A stretch of DNA of 56,338 nt from JAGQNP01 sp038257245 (GCA_038257245.1 JBBSJL010000004.1:1-56338), one strand, 5' to 3'. Positions 7,544 to 16,856 are shown, counted from the first letter of the stretch. The notes: generated by a model not told the origin, from the sequence alone. Numbers and translations are program-made.

Positions 7544-8863
7544 ATGGGATTTACAAAACAAACTATCAGAGATATTAAACTCACCAACAAACGAGTTTTA
7601 GTACGTGTTGATTACAATGTCCCAATAAAAAATGGCAAAATTACTGACGATTATCGCATACAAAAATCCTTAGAAACGATAAACTTTTTGTTGAAGCAGA
7701 AATGTAAAGTAATTCTCTGTTCTCACTTGGGAAGACCAGAAGGGCGACCTCATAGTGAGATGAGTCTGAAGCCAATCGCAACAAGACTTTCAAAACTCTT
7801 GGAAAAGGACGTTAAATTTGCCAAAGATTGTATGGGTGCCGATACAAAGCAACAGGCAGATAATCTTGCGAGTGGTGAAGTACTGCTGCTCGAAAACCTT
7901 AGATTTCATCAAGCAGAGGAAGATAACGACAAGGATTTTGCCAAAGAGTTGTCAGAACTGTGTGATGTATTTGTTCAGGATGCCTTTGGTGTTGTCCATA
8001 GAGCGCACGCTAGTACTGATGCAATAACAAAGTTTGTCCCAAGTGTTGCAGGGCTGTTGCTCGAACAAGAAGTAATGGTAATCAGTGAAACCATGAGCAA
8101 CCCAGATAGACCACTAATGGCAATAATCGGCGGCGCGAAGATTACTGATAAAATCGATATTTTAGATAGATTTATTAATATTGCAGATGTTGTGGTAGTT
8201 GGCGGAGCGATGGCTAATACATTTTTATTAGCAGAAGGTATCAAAATAGGTAAAAGCCTTGCCGAGCCCGATGAAGTGCCGTTAGCCAAAGAAATTATCG
8301 AAAAAGCACGAACAAGAAGCAAAAAGGACGACTTTGTATTCTATATACCTCAAGACGGTGTGGTAGCGAAGGACTTAGGCAAAACAACCAAGACAAGAAT
8401 TGTTGACTGGGATGCTCATGTAATTGCAGAAGTCGAGAATTACCCTAATCGTCCGCCAAGAGATACTGCGATTGTCGACGACGATGAGTTAATTCTAGAT
8501 ATCGGGCCCTTTTCGGGCGCATTTATTGCCGGCGCCATGCAATTGGCTTCAACAGTTGTTTGGAATGGAGCAATGGGAGTTACCGAAACGCCTAGTGTAA
8601 ATGGTCCAATTGGGCCCTTTTCACACGGCACTGAACTGATCGTCGATGCGTTACTGGGCGAGTTCGGACATAAGCCCTATTCAGTACTAGGCGGTGGCGA
8701 TACTGTTGGTTTTGTAGAACAACGTGGATTAGTCAATAATTTTAATCATGTATCGACGGGTGGTGGCGCCAGTATGGAGCTTATGAGTGGCAAGAAATTG
8801 CCAGGAGTTGAAGCACTAGAAAATGCCAAAGGTGCTACAATTAAAAGGAGAAAGCATAAGTAA
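7544..8863 (+). CDS. pgk: Phosphoglycerate kinase
   Basis: Transfers phosphate from 1,3-bisphosphoglycerate to ADP. I place the start at ATG 7544, 10 nt after the pyk stop, since the sequence after it aligns with known N-termini (RVLVRVDYNVPI); an in-frame ATG at 7490 lies inside pyk and adds 18 residues with no family match. The protein is 439 residues, about 40 longer than usual. Motifs: SHLGRPEG, LRFHQAEE, QDAFGVVHRAHAST, GGAKITDKI, WNGAMGV (commonly WNGPMG) and GGGDTVG. The extra length lies around residues 265-340, between the strand ending YIPQDGV and the WNG motif. The basic tail is also unusual. Cotranscribed with pyk and tpiA. Confidence 0.96.
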   Translation: MGFTKQTIRDIKLTNKRVLVRVDYNVPIKNGKITDDYRIQKSLETINFLLKQKCKVILCSHLGRPEGRPHSEMSLKPIATRLSKLLEKDVKFAKDCMGADTKQQADNLASGEVLLLENLRFHQAEEDNDKDFAKELSELCDVFVQDAFGVVHRAHASTDAITKFVPSVAGLLLEQEVMVISETMSNPDRPLMAIIGGAKITDKIDILDRFINIADVVVVGGAMANTFLLAEGIKIGKSLAEPDEVPLAKEIIEKARTRSKKDDFVFYIPQDGVVAKDLGKTTKTRIVDWDAHVIAEVENYPNRPPRDTAIVDDDELILDIGPFSGAFIAGAMQLASTVVWNGAMGVTETPSVNGPIGPFSHGTELIVDALLGEFGHKPYSVLGGGDTVGFVEQRGLVNNFNHVSTGGGASMELMSGKKLPGVEALENAKGATIKRRKHK

Positions 8864-8864
8864 T

Positions 8865-9659
8865 ATGAGCAAAAGAACACTAATAATCGGAAATTGGAAA
8901 ATGCACCTTAATGCATCGCAGGCCAGTCTGTTATTGCACCGCTTGCATGAGCGAATAAAGATCCACCGCGATATTGAAGTAGTTTTGGCACCAAGCAATC
9001 TTACTCTACAGCCATTATCGGTCCAAATAGATAGACGAAAATTTAGATTAGCGAGCCAGAACGCTTACCACAAAGATGAAGGAGCCTTTACTGGCGAAGT
9101 AAGCTTCACAATGCTCCAGGACCTGGTTCATTACGGAATTATTGGCCATTCCGAGCGAAGAATTCATTTCCAGGAAGATCTCAACACAATAAGAGATAAA
9201 GTCGCGGCAGCAGTTCGTAATGACATCACTCCGATTTTGTGTGTAGGCGAGACACATAACGAACGCAAAACTGGCGAAACCAGACAAGTTTTACATGATC
9301 AAATTGTGACAGCTCTATCAAATTTGACTGCACGCGAAGTCGAAGACATGGTGATTGCATATGAGCCGATTTGGGCCATCAGTACTTTTGGTGGAGAGCT
9401 TGCGAAACCAGATCAAGTAGAAAAAGAGTTACAGTTTGTCCGAAAGCAGATTGCTGATTTATATGGCGCAAAGGTCAGTAAACGAATACGTATTCTGTAT
9501 GGCGGCAGTGTCGATAATCAAATAGTTGGCGGGTATCTAGCTTTGGATGATTGTGACGGAGTTCTAGTTGGAGGAGCAAGCCTTAATTATCATAAGTTTT
9601 CTGGCATAGTTGATGTTGCTTACAAACTTCAACATGGAGACGATAAAGATGGCAAGTAA
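8865..9659 (+). CDS. tpiA: Triosephosphate isomerase
   Basis: Interconverts dihydroxyacetone phosphate and glyceraldehyde 3-phosphate. The ATG at 8865 overlaps the end of pgk closely (1 nt after its stop) and has an AAAGGAG Shine-Dalgarno site about 14 nt upstream, inside pgk. The 264-residue protein contains NWKMHLN with the active-site Asn and Lys, GHSERR with the catalytic His, AYEPIWAI with the catalytic Glu, and LYGGSVDNQ in the phosphate-binding loop. The canonical GTG after IWAI is replaced by STFGG at the flexible loop, a modest deviation. Third gene of the glycolytic operon. Confidence 0.96.
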   Translation: MSKRTLIIGNWKMHLNASQASLLLHRLHERIKIHRDIEVVLAPSNLTLQPLSVQIDRRKFRLASQNAYHKDEGAFTGEVSFTMLQDLVHYGIIGHSERRIHFQEDLNTIRDKVAAAVRNDITPILCVGETHNERKTGETRQVLHDQIVTALSNLTAREVEDMVIAYEPIWAISTFGGELAKPDQVEKELQFVRKQIADLYGAKVSKRIRILYGGSVDNQIVGGYLALDDCDGVLVGGASLNYHKFSGIVDVAYKLQHGDDKDGK

Positions 9660-10845
9660 AGACGACAATAAAACAGTTTTTGATGTGTCCAAGCCCGGCT
9701 CAACACCACCAGACGCCTCGAGCAAACCGATAATCGTAACCCATAAGCCGATGATGAAAGATCCTATGGTAAATGGTGAAAAAGAGTTATCAGAAATGGA
9801 TGCGGCAGTAAACACTGAAGGAATTAAAGCTCCAAGCGAAAAGTCTGAGGGTAGTAGCAAGGTTATAGCACCACTGACTGACACTAAAAATGACGAAGAA
9901 ATTAAGACCGAAGATCCGGTTAATGAGAATTTGCCAGCTAACGATAAAGAAGAAAAAACCCAAGAAGAGGCCGTGATAGACGCGGTTATTTCCAAATCAG
10001 AAGATAAGAAAAAGAAACATATTGCCGAAGAACAACAGATCGCTAAGCGTGAAAAAATCAAAAAACTTGTTGAAAGTAAGAAATACTTCGTAAAAGTTAG
10101 ACCGGCAAAAGCCAAGCGTAATAAACGAACGCTTTTAACAATTCTATTGCTAATGGCTATAAGTTTCGTTGGGGTTGGGTTAGCAGCTGATGCAGAGCTC
10201 ATAGACCTAAACGTACCATTTGATTTTATTAAGAAATCTGAACCAAATAAGAGTCAAGCCGTAATTTTAAGTGCAGAACCAAAGGATGAAAATGGTGAGC
10301 CATCTAACGGTGATGCTGATGTAGAACAGACAAACAAATCAGTTACTAAAACATTCAGTTCGGATGAACTAGGTTTGAGTTTTGACTATCCTACAAGTAT
10401 GACACCTGTAGTTACAGAAACTGGTAGTGAATTTACTAGTTCAGGTTTTGCTTACCTATTGAGTTTAAGAGAAAAATTATTAGGCCACGCATTTAGTGCA
10501 GACTGGCAACCAGCAAGTGACGTAGACGTAAAGGGCGAATATAATGGATGCGTTTCGGGAGATGCTACAACAAAAGTAACAGTAGTATTTTACGAAGCAC
10601 AAGATTACTGTGTTAGTGGATACGACTATATTGACTATAGTGTGGACACAACGGGTTCTGTAGCAGCCGTTGTTACTATGCAGAAGAAAATAAGTACGCC
10701 AAAAGGCATAGTTTTACTCGAGATTACATCACAACCAATAGGCAGTGAAAACAATATAGATATAGCGGAAGAAATAATTATGTCATCGTTCAAAGAAACA
10801 GCTGCTGAATTGGAGTTAATTGCCAAATCTGTAAAATCACTTTAA
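9649..10845 (+). CDS. Membrane-anchored acidic protein of unknown function
   Basis: A 398-residue protein that I cannot assign to a family. The start ATG 9649 overlaps the tpiA end by 11 nt and is preceded by GGAG at 9635-9638; an in-frame ATG at 9610 is less likely. Residues 1-140 are highly charged and low-complexity, ending in a Lys/Glu-rich stretch. One transmembrane helix follows (TLLTILLLMAISFVGVGLA, about residues 163-181). The remaining 215 residues are predicted outside the membrane, beta-rich, with a FSSDELGLSFDYP opening that recurs in many membrane-tethered extracytoplasmic domains of this kind of genome. The same layout is seen at 34793-35488. Cotranscribed with the glycolysis genes by position only. 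Confidence 0.65.
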   Translation: MASKDDNKTVFDVSKPGSTPPDASSKPIIVTHKPMMKDPMVNGEKELSEMDAAVNTEGIKAPSEKSEGSSKVIAPLTDTKNDEEIKTEDPVNENLPANDKEEKTQEEAVIDAVISKSEDKKKKHIAEEQQIAKREKIKKLVESKKYFVKVRPAKAKRNKRTLLTILLLMAISFVGVGLAADAELIDLNVPFDFIKKSEPNKSQAVILSAEPKDENGEPSNGDADVEQTNKSVTKTFSSDELGLSFDYPTSMTPVVTETGSEFTSSGFAYLLSLREKLLGHAFSADWQPASDVDVKGEYNGCVSGDATTKVTVVFYEAQDYCVSGYDYIDYSVDTTGSVAAVVTMQKKISTPKGIVLLEITSQPIGSENNIDIAEEIIMSSFKETAAELELIAKSVKSL

Positions 10846-10873
10846 TGGTAGGTCGTACAAAGACATTCTCTGT

Positions 10874-10879
10874 TAAAAT
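10874..10879 (+). promoter_or_regulatory. -10 element directing a leaderless uvrD transcript
   Basis: TGTTAAAAT has the extended form TG-N-TAAAAT; the hexamer ends 6 nt before the GTG start at 10886, so transcription should begin at or within a base or two of the start codon. No -35 is obvious. Confidence 0.5.
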
Positions 10880-10885
10880 ACATTA

Positions 10886-13800
10886 GTGTTAGATTTGCTT
10901 GAGGGACTTAATCCAGAACAAAAACGTGCTGTAGAAACGACAGAAGGCCCGTTACTTATTCAAGCTGGTGCTGGGAGTGGGAAAACAAAAACTCTTACAA
11001 ATCGCATTGCTTACATTATTGCTAATCACAAGGCGACGCCATTCAATATCTTGGCCGTGACCTTTACTAATAAGGCTGCTAAGGAAATGCGTCAACGGGT
11101 TGCAAAGTTGATCGGCGATAATCCGGATAATCGAAGTTTCATGCCGTTTATGGGCACTTTTCATGGAATTTGTGTGAGGCTACTTAGACAGGATGGCCAA
11201 TATGTCGGCGTGCCTAGTAATTTTGTAATTTTTGACGAAAGTGATCGGCTGACTGCTGTAAAACATGCTTGCAGGGCCGCCATGATAGATGAAAAAAGCT
11301 ATCCACCACGGGCTCTAGGGTCGCTGATTAGTAATGCAAAAAATGAACTACTCTCACCGTCGCAATATTCGGGGATTGCCAACAGTCCCATGCAAAAAAC
11401 CGCAGCGACTATTTATCCACTATATGAAAAATCGTTAAAGGACGCTGGTGCCTTGGATTTTGATGATCTAATTAATCGAACAGTACACCTGATGTCATCA
11501 AACCAAGAGATTCGTAAAAAATGGCAACAACAATTCAAGTACATTATGATTGACGAATACCAGGATACAAACGCTGCTCAATATAAGTTGGTAAAACTTC
11601 TAACATCACCAGCAAACAACATTGCCGTAGTTGGGGATGACTGGCAGTGTCTGCTGCCAGGTACTCCGGTTGCATTAGGAAATGGCAATAATAAGAATAT
11701 CGAAATGATTAAAAAGGGTGAATTAGTCAAAGCTGCCAGTGGCTACAAAAAAACAAATAATTTCACCGTATCAAAACAGAGAGAATATTCATACAATGGC
11801 GATGTTATTGAAATAAAGACTGCATCTGGGAAGATGCTAACTTGTACACCAAACCACCTTTTGTTTAGTAGGTGGGGGGTAACAGATTCATACTTTGTAT
11901 ATCTAATGTATTCTTCAGAAAAAGGCTATAGAGTAGGCATGACAAAAGGTACCAGGAATGACGGTAAAAAATATGACATTGGGCTAAGAGTTAGGGCTAA
12001 TCAGGAAAGAGCTGAGCGAATGTGGGTTATCAAGGTTTGTAAAAACCAAGAAGAAGCCATTTACTATGAATCATTGATAGCGTACAAGTACGGCATTCCG
12101 ATGCTTGTTTTTCATGCCTACAAAAATCGAGCAATGGTTTTAAGACAAGAGTATATCGATTCTATTTACGAAGAAATCGATACCAAGACAAGGGCGGAAA
12201 AACTGATGCTAGAAGAGGGTATAGTATTTGAATATCCACATTTTATGCCACAGGGAACAACCAGAAATGACATAAAAAGAATCAATCTAAACGTAGTTTT
12301 ATTTGGTGATAAACGTATTACAGCCCAGAGTCCATGGTCAGCAAGTAGAATATCGGTCAATACTTCAAACAGGGAAGATCTTCAACTATTTAAAGATGAC
12401 GGCTATTCTGTCAGAGCGGGTCGTGCGGGCACGTATAAAACAGAGATTCATAATTTAGACTTTGGCAAAATAGAAACGATTGTAGAGAAAATTAAATCTA
12501 CAGGTGACGTTAATATGCTTGTCCGTAGGTATTCCAATATAACGAACAAAAAGTTTGATTTTTTACCAGCATGTAACTTGCTTGTTGATATGCTAGTTCC
12601 AGTTCTCGACGGTGATTCAATTATTGAAGATAGAGTTGTTGAGGTAATCAAGAGGCAGTATTCAGGTAAAGTATATGATCTAGATATAGGTAAGGTACAC
12701 AATTACATTGCATCAGGTATTGTGGTGCATAACTCTATATATTCATGGAGGGGTGCAGATTTTCGCAATATTTTAAAGTTCGAAAAAGATTATCCAAAAG
12801 TTACAGTAATAAAACTGGAACAAAATTATCGAAGTACCAAATCTATTTTGGACGCGGCACATAAGATAATTACCAAGAATTCCAATAGATCGGACAAGAA
12901 ACTTTGGACTGATTCTGGTGAAGGCAAACCTGTCGCAATTTTGCAGGTTGCTAACGAACGCGCCGAGGGTGAAATGCTAGTTAGGCGGATTAAGAACGCT
13001 GTAGATTTAGGAGCAAATAAATACGAAGATTTTGCAGTTCTGTATCGAACCAACGCTCAGAGTCGATCAGTTGAAGAGGTATTCATTAGATATGGAATAC
13101 CTTACCGCATAGTAGGTGGTCAACGCTTTTATGATCGCAAAGAGATAAAAGACATAATGGCCTACCTAAGGTTTTTATACCAACCAGCAGACAGAGTTAG
13201 TTTCGATAGGATCGTCAATGTGCCAACTCGAGGTATTGGTACAAAGTCTGTCCAGAACTTCATTAGCTGGCAACAAACAGAGGATATGAGCCTCAAAACA
13301 GCCTTAGAGAGAGTAAATGATTGCCCAGACCTAACGCCCAGAGCCAAAAAAGCCTTGTTTGAACTTAGTGATATGTTAACAGCAATGAGAGAAATTATAG
13401 ATAGCACATCCCTGCCGGTTTTGTTAGATAGTCTGCTTAAAAGAATCGATTATTTGGCGTATGTAAATGACGGAACAGTGCAGGGAGAATCACGAGCAGA
13501 AAATGTTCAGGAACTAATTAGTGTGGCGCAGAGTTACCAAGATCTTGGCCTGGATGGGTTTTTAGAAGAAGTTGCACTAGTAAGTGATTTAGATAATGCT
13601 AATTTCGGTAGTAACGCTGTTACCCTGATGACACTTCATGCAGCCAAAGGCCTAGAATTCCCAATTGTTTTTATGACAGGGATGGAAGAAACAATCTTTC
13701 CACATTCTAGAGCTATGTATGACCAAGGCGAGATGGAAGAAGAAAGACGACTTTGTTATGTTGGTATGACTCGGGCCAAAGAAGAATTACACATGAGTTA

Positions 13801-14140
13801 TGCTTCATCACGGATGCTATTCGGAGGCGTTCAACACAACCCACCATCACGGTTTTTAAGTGAAGTAGATGGTCAATTCCAGGTAGATAGCGTAAGTCTT
13901 GGCGGATCAGCCTGGCAAACAACTGATTCGAGCGAAACAATTGATTATTTTTCTAAGTCACCAGAAACCAACAACGAGCCGGAGTATATCTTGGAACTAA
14001 ATGAAGGCGATTCTGTTCAGCACGACGTGTTTGGTGTGGGCACAGTTATGGAGAAAGAAGGCGATAATTTAGCCGTCTACTTCAAGGGGAAAGGTGTCAA
14101 GAAGCTCAACGCAGCATTCGCACCGCTCAAAAAACTATGA
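10886..14140 (+). CDS. uvrD: UvrD/PcrA-family DNA helicase interrupted by an intein
   Basis: Superfamily 1A 3'-5' helicase for excision repair and replication fork clearance. The 1084-residue frame is 722 residues after removing the intein (residues 255-616), a normal size. Helicase motifs: Q-motif LNPEQKRAVE, Walker A AGAGSGKT, motif Ia FTNKAAKEM, Walker B YIMIDEYQDTN, motif III split by the intein (VVGDDWQ then SIYSWRGAD), motif IV QNYRST, motif V VTLMTLHAAKGLEF, motif VI EERRLCYVGMTRAKEEL. The C-terminus has the RNA polymerase-contacting Tudor-like segment (GDSVQHDVFGVGTV). Note Trp in VGDDWQ where Asp is usual. GTG start, leaderless promoter. Overlaps the next gene by 4 nt. Confidence 0.95.
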   Translation: MLDLLEGLNPEQKRAVETTEGPLLIQAGAGSGKTKTLTNRIAYIIANHKATPFNILAVTFTNKAAKEMRQRVAKLIGDNPDNRSFMPFMGTFHGICVRLLRQDGQYVGVPSNFVIFDESDRLTAVKHACRAAMIDEKSYPPRALGSLISNAKNELLSPSQYSGIANSPMQKTAATIYPLYEKSLKDAGALDFDDLINRTVHLMSSNQEIRKKWQQQFKYIMIDEYQDTNAAQYKLVKLLTSPANNIAVVGDDWQCLLPGTPVALGNGNNKNIEMIKKGELVKAASGYKKTNNFTVSKQREYSYNGDVIEIKTASGKMLTCTPNHLLFSRWGVTDSYFVYLMYSSEKGYRVGMTKGTRNDGKKYDIGLRVRANQERAERMWVIKVCKNQEEAIYYESLIAYKYGIPMLVFHAYKNRAMVLRQEYIDSIYEEIDTKTRAEKLMLEEGIVFEYPHFMPQGTTRNDIKRINLNVVLFGDKRITAQSPWSASRISVNTSNREDLQLFKDDGYSVRAGRAGTYKTEIHNLDFGKIETIVEKIKSTGDVNMLVRRYSNITNKKFDFLPACNLLVDMLVPVLDGDSIIEDRVVEVIKRQYSGKVYDLDIGKVHNYIASGIVVHNSIYSWRGADFRNILKFEKDYPKVTVIKLEQNYRSTKSILDAAHKIITKNSNRSDKKLWTDSGEGKPVAILQVANERAEGEMLVRRIKNAVDLGANKYEDFAVLYRTNAQSRSVEEVFIRYGIPYRIVGGQRFYDRKEIKDIMAYLRFLYQPADRVSFDRIVNVPTRGIGTKSVQNFISWQQTEDMSLKTALERVNDCPDLTPRAKKALFELSDMLTAMREIIDSTSLPVLLDSLLKRIDYLAYVNDGTVQGESRAENVQELISVAQSYQDLGLDGFLEEVALVSDLDNANFGSNAVTLMTLHAAKGLEFPIVFMTGMEETIFPHSRAMYDQGEMEEERRLCYVGMTRAKEELHMSYASSRMLFGGVQHNPPSRFLSEVDGQFQVDSVSLGGSAWQTTDSSETIDYFSKSPETNNEPEYILELNEGDSVQHDVFGVGTVMEKEGDNLAVYFKGKGVKKLNAAFAPLKKL
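11648..12733 (+). mobile_element. Intein in UvrD with a GIY-YIG-like endonuclease region
   Basis: A 362-residue in-frame protein-splicing element. It begins at Cys (CLLPGTPV), has the N-terminal Hint block with TCTPNHLL (the conserved T-x-x-H region), and ends with VYDLDIGKVHNY then GIVVHN, followed by extein Ser. These are the residues required for splicing: Cys1, penultimate His, terminal Asn, +1 Ser. It interrupts helicase motif III, a known intein insertion point in PcrA/UvrD helicases. Between the Hint halves, residues about 80-160 of the intein read YFVYLMYSSEKGYRVGMT, then RANQERAERMW, then EEAIYYESL and KYGIP, which resembles the GIY-YIG nuclease fold rather than LAGLIDADG. A degenerate or atypical homing nuclease is likely. 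The rest of the insert is unassigned. Confidence 0.88.
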
Positions 14141-14622
14141 CAAGTAATATCTGGTCAAAAATCGGTAAAGTCTGTTACATAGTTTGCTTGCCTCTGTTGG
14201 CTATATATCTACGAATCGGTAAAAGAACCAGAGTTGTTGTAGTAACAGGTAGTAAAGTTCTGGTTGTTCGCGGATGGTTGGGCGACGACAAATGGTCTAT
14301 GCCTGGAGGTGGTTTGCACAGAAACGAATTGCCTGTAGATGGCGCGAAACGAGAACTTCTAGAAGAAACAGGTATAGATTTGCCAGCCAAAAAACTAAAT
14401 CAACTAGGCAGTCTAAACCAACAAACTAAAGGCATTATCAGCTACAAGTATTATGTTTTTAGCATTGAGGTGCCAAAGACACTAAAAATTACCAAACAAA
14501 AATCAGAGATAGTTGATGCTGCGTGGATTGAAATAAATAGTCTAAATGTTACCAACGCAGACACTGACGTTTTGCAGGCAATTCAAGCCTGGAAGGGTGA
14601 GTTTGCATCTGATACAATGTAA
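14137..14622 (+). CDS. Nudix hydrolase with N-terminal membrane segment
   Basis: A 161-residue Nudix-fold protein. The Nudix box is complete: GGLHRNE, seven residues, then RELLEETGI, the metal-binding G-x5-E-x7-REU-x-EE-x-G-U pattern. Such enzymes cleave nucleoside diphosphates linked to another moiety. The first 25 residues (VCYIVCLPLLAIYL) are hydrophobic and could anchor it to the membrane, which is unusual for housecleaning Nudix enzymes. The ATG overlaps the uvrD stop (ATGA), so the two are translated from one message. Substrate cannot be told from sequence. Confidence 0.85.
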   Translation: MTSNIWSKIGKVCYIVCLPLLAIYLRIGKRTRVVVVTGSKVLVVRGWLGDDKWSMPGGGLHRNELPVDGAKRELLEETGIDLPAKKLNQLGSLNQQTKGIISYKYYVFSIEVPKTLKITKQKSEIVDAAWIEINSLNVTNADTDVLQAIQAWKGEFASDTM

Positions 14623-14679
14623 TAGCATTTTTGACGAGATACTACCTGGTTCGAAACTTGTCATTAATCAATTATTTAT

Positions 14680-16002
14680 ATGAGCAAACCACAACTGAAA
14701 AAGTATCTCGATATTAAACGGCCTTCTAAACCCAAAAAGAAGCCAATTTTGAAGGCGCCACCCAAAAAACCCATCAAACAAAGTCTGCACAAACATCCAT
14801 TTGTTGTGCCAGTAGTTACGTTTTTGGTGTTGTTTTTCGTATCTATAGTTGGCTATGTGGCCATTGGTGGCCAAACAATAGGCGCCAGTGACTCACATGT
14901 TGTTAGGGTATCTGTTGAGGGGCAAACGGCTACTGTTCCTACTAGAGCCAAGACTGTTGCAGAATTTCTGGAGCGTGCAGATGTAGATGTTCATGAAGCC
15001 GACGTTATCGAGCCTTCCCTAGATACCGAAATAGATCAAGATGACTTTAGAGTAAACGTATATCGGGCACGACCTGTAACTATTATTGATGGTGAAACCA
15101 GAACTCAGGCTTTGAGTGCCGCCAAGACACCTCGTTCGGTTGTTGCTCAAGCTGGGCTTAAAGTGTACCCAGAAGATTCAGTTGAAATTATTAAACCATC
15201 AGAGCAGATATTAAAAGACGAGGTCATCGGCGAAAAGGTAGTTATAGATCGCGCCACGCCGGCACATCTTAACCTGTATGGTAAACAAATCGAAGTAAGA
15301 ACGAGAGCGAAAAGTGTAGGCGAACTGCTCAAAGAAAAAGATGTCAAGCTTGGCCCAGATGACACGGTTCAGCCAGCAGTAGATACAGCCCTCGCTGCAA
15401 ATTCACAGGTATTTGTTACTAGGACGGGCACACAGATCGTGAGTATCGAAGAGGAAATACCAATGCCAGAAGAAATAATAGAAGATGCTTCGCTAAGTTT
15501 TGGTGCGACAGCAATAAGACAACAGGGTGCGGTAGGCAAGAAGATCGTGACTTACCAGATAGAAACCAAAAATGGCCAAGAAGTTGGAAGAAAAGCAATT
15601 CAGGAAATTATAGCTCTTGAACCAGTAAAGCAAGTTGTGGCTAGAGGCAAAGCTTATTCTGTACCCGATGATAAAAGCGGTTTACTCACAGCTGCAGGTG
15701 TAGCACTAAGTGATTACCCGTATGTGAACCATATTATTAGCCGCGAATCAGGTTGGTGCGCTACTAAATGGCAAGGTCAAGTTGGTTATTGTCCTGCTTA
15801 TTATTCACCAATTCATTCGCCAGATAGTGGTTACGGCTATGGTCTGTGTCAATCAACTCCTGCAGGGAAAATGGCTTCAGCTGGTTCAGACTGGGCCACA
15901 AACCCAGTTACACAGCTAAGATGGTGTTCTGGTTACGCAATTGGTCGTTACGGGTCTTGGGAGGCAGCTTATAACTTTTGGTCAAACAACCATTGGTGGT
16001 GA
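14680..16002 (+). CDS. Rpf/YabE-like cell-wall hydrolase: DUF348, G5 and lysozyme-like domains
   Basis: A 440-residue exported wall enzyme. Residues 1-35 are Lys/Pro-rich and cytoplasmic; residues 40-62 form one transmembrane segment (VVPVVTFLVLFFVSIVGYV). Three ubiquitin-like DUF348 units follow (VEGQTATVPTRAKTVAEFL; DGETRTQALSAAKTPRS; YGKQIEVRTRAKSVGELL), then a G5 domain (about 250-325). The C-terminal 90 residues are lysozyme/transglycosylase-like: IISRESGW with the probable catalytic Glu, GYGYGLCQSTPAGKM, and a closing NFWSNNHWW. The layout is that of resuscitation-promoting factors and Bacillus YabE, which cleave peptidoglycan. It precedes rsmA by 3 nt, the same order as in many Gram-positive chromosomes. 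Confidence 0.88.
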   Translation: MSKPQLKKYLDIKRPSKPKKKPILKAPPKKPIKQSLHKHPFVVPVVTFLVLFFVSIVGYVAIGGQTIGASDSHVVRVSVEGQTATVPTRAKTVAEFLERADVDVHEADVIEPSLDTEIDQDDFRVNVYRARPVTIIDGETRTQALSAAKTPRSVVAQAGLKVYPEDSVEIIKPSEQILKDEVIGEKVVIDRATPAHLNLYGKQIEVRTRAKSVGELLKEKDVKLGPDDTVQPAVDTALAANSQVFVTRTGTQIVSIEEEIPMPEEIIEDASLSFGATAIRQQGAVGKKIVTYQIETKNGQEVGRKAIQEIIALEPVKQVVARGKAYSVPDDKSGLLTAAGVALSDYPYVNHIISRESGWCATKWQGQVGYCPAYYSPIHSPDSGYGYGLCQSTPAGKMASAGSDWATNPVTQLRWCSGYAIGRYGSWEAAYNFWSNNHWW

Positions 16003-16005
16003 TGC

Positions 16006-16806
16006 ATGGGTGATGTAGAAGCAAAGAAATCACTAGGTCAGCACTGGCTAGACGACAAGACTGCATTATCTGCAATTTGTGACGCCGCTGGAGTAATCAC
16101 TGGGGATGAAGTCTTGGAGATTGGACCAGGTAAGGGTTCATTAACAGGCGAGTTGATGCTTCGTGGTGCCAACATATTCGCCATAGAAGTCGACACAGAA
16201 GCGATAAAATATTTAGAGAAAGTATATAAAAGACAATGGGACGTTGTTTTACATGTTGAGCAACAAGACGTTAGGACATTTAATTTTGAACGTATGCCAA
16301 AGGACTACAAAATTGTGGCTAACATTCCCTACTATCTAACCAGTCACTTAATCCAGATAATCAGTGAATCCAACAATCCACCAAGTGTGGCGGCGATATT
16401 GGTACAGAAAGAAGTAGCCGAACGCGTTTGTGCTAAACAGGGGAGCATGTCACTTCTTAGTGTAACCTCGCAGTTTTATTGGCAAACAGAATTAGGAATT
16501 GTTGTCCCGGCACGGCTGTTCACACCGCCACCAAAGGTAGATTCACAGGTTATTATTCTGGAACGTCGAAAAAAGTTACTATTTGATGTTGATAATAAAA
16601 AGTTTTTCCGACTAGTTAAGTCTGGCTTTTCTGCCAAACGAAAAACGTTACTAAATTCACTTAGCGGAGGGCTAAGATTAGACAAGGATCAGACAAATGA
16701 TCTGCTAACGGCTGCTAAAATCGATCCGCAAAAACGGCCTCAAGAACTGTCCATGGAAGACTGGAACTCATTGTATCAACAGTCAATTGCCCGCTCATTA
16801 GTATAA
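16006..16806 (+). CDS. rsmA: 16S rRNA dimethyladenosine transferase
   Basis: Dimethylates two adjacent adenines in helix 45 of 16S rRNA late in 30S assembly. The 266-residue protein begins with KKSLGQHWL (the family usually reads GQHFL), has SAM-binding LEIGPGKGSLT, the acidic AIEVD, the catalytic NIPYYL motif (N-I-P-Y) and a helical C-terminal domain with SGFSAKRKTLLNSL and KRPQELSMEDW. ATG follows the Rpf-like gene stop by 3 nt, so the two form an operon. Confidence 0.96.
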   Translation: MGDVEAKKSLGQHWLDDKTALSAICDAAGVITGDEVLEIGPGKGSLTGELMLRGANIFAIEVDTEAIKYLEKVYKRQWDVVLHVEQQDVRTFNFERMPKDYKIVANIPYYLTSHLIQIISESNNPPSVAAILVQKEVAERVCAKQGSMSLLSVTSQFYWQTELGIVVPARLFTPPPKVDSQVIILERRKKLLFDVDNKKFFRLVKSGFSAKRKTLLNSLSGGLRLDKDQTNDLLTAAKIDPQKRPQELSMEDWNSLYQQSIARSLV

Positions 16807-16827
16807 ACACACTTCCCTTCACAATAC

Positions 16828-16856
16828 TTGACGTGTTAATAGTTAGCAGGTAAAGT
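16828..16856 (+). promoter_or_regulatory. Promoter of the MarR gene, predicted leaderless
   Basis: TTGACG (16828-16833), 17-bp spacer, TAAAGT (16851-16856), then 6 nt to the ATG at 16863. The element GGTAAAGTATAAATATG is nearly identical to the one in front of metG (23658-23674). Confidence 0.65.

Noticed and set aside
9564..10202. 212-residue minus-strand ORF
   Set aside because: It is the antisense shadow of a low-complexity coding region with a good start and Shine-Dalgarno site on the plus strand.
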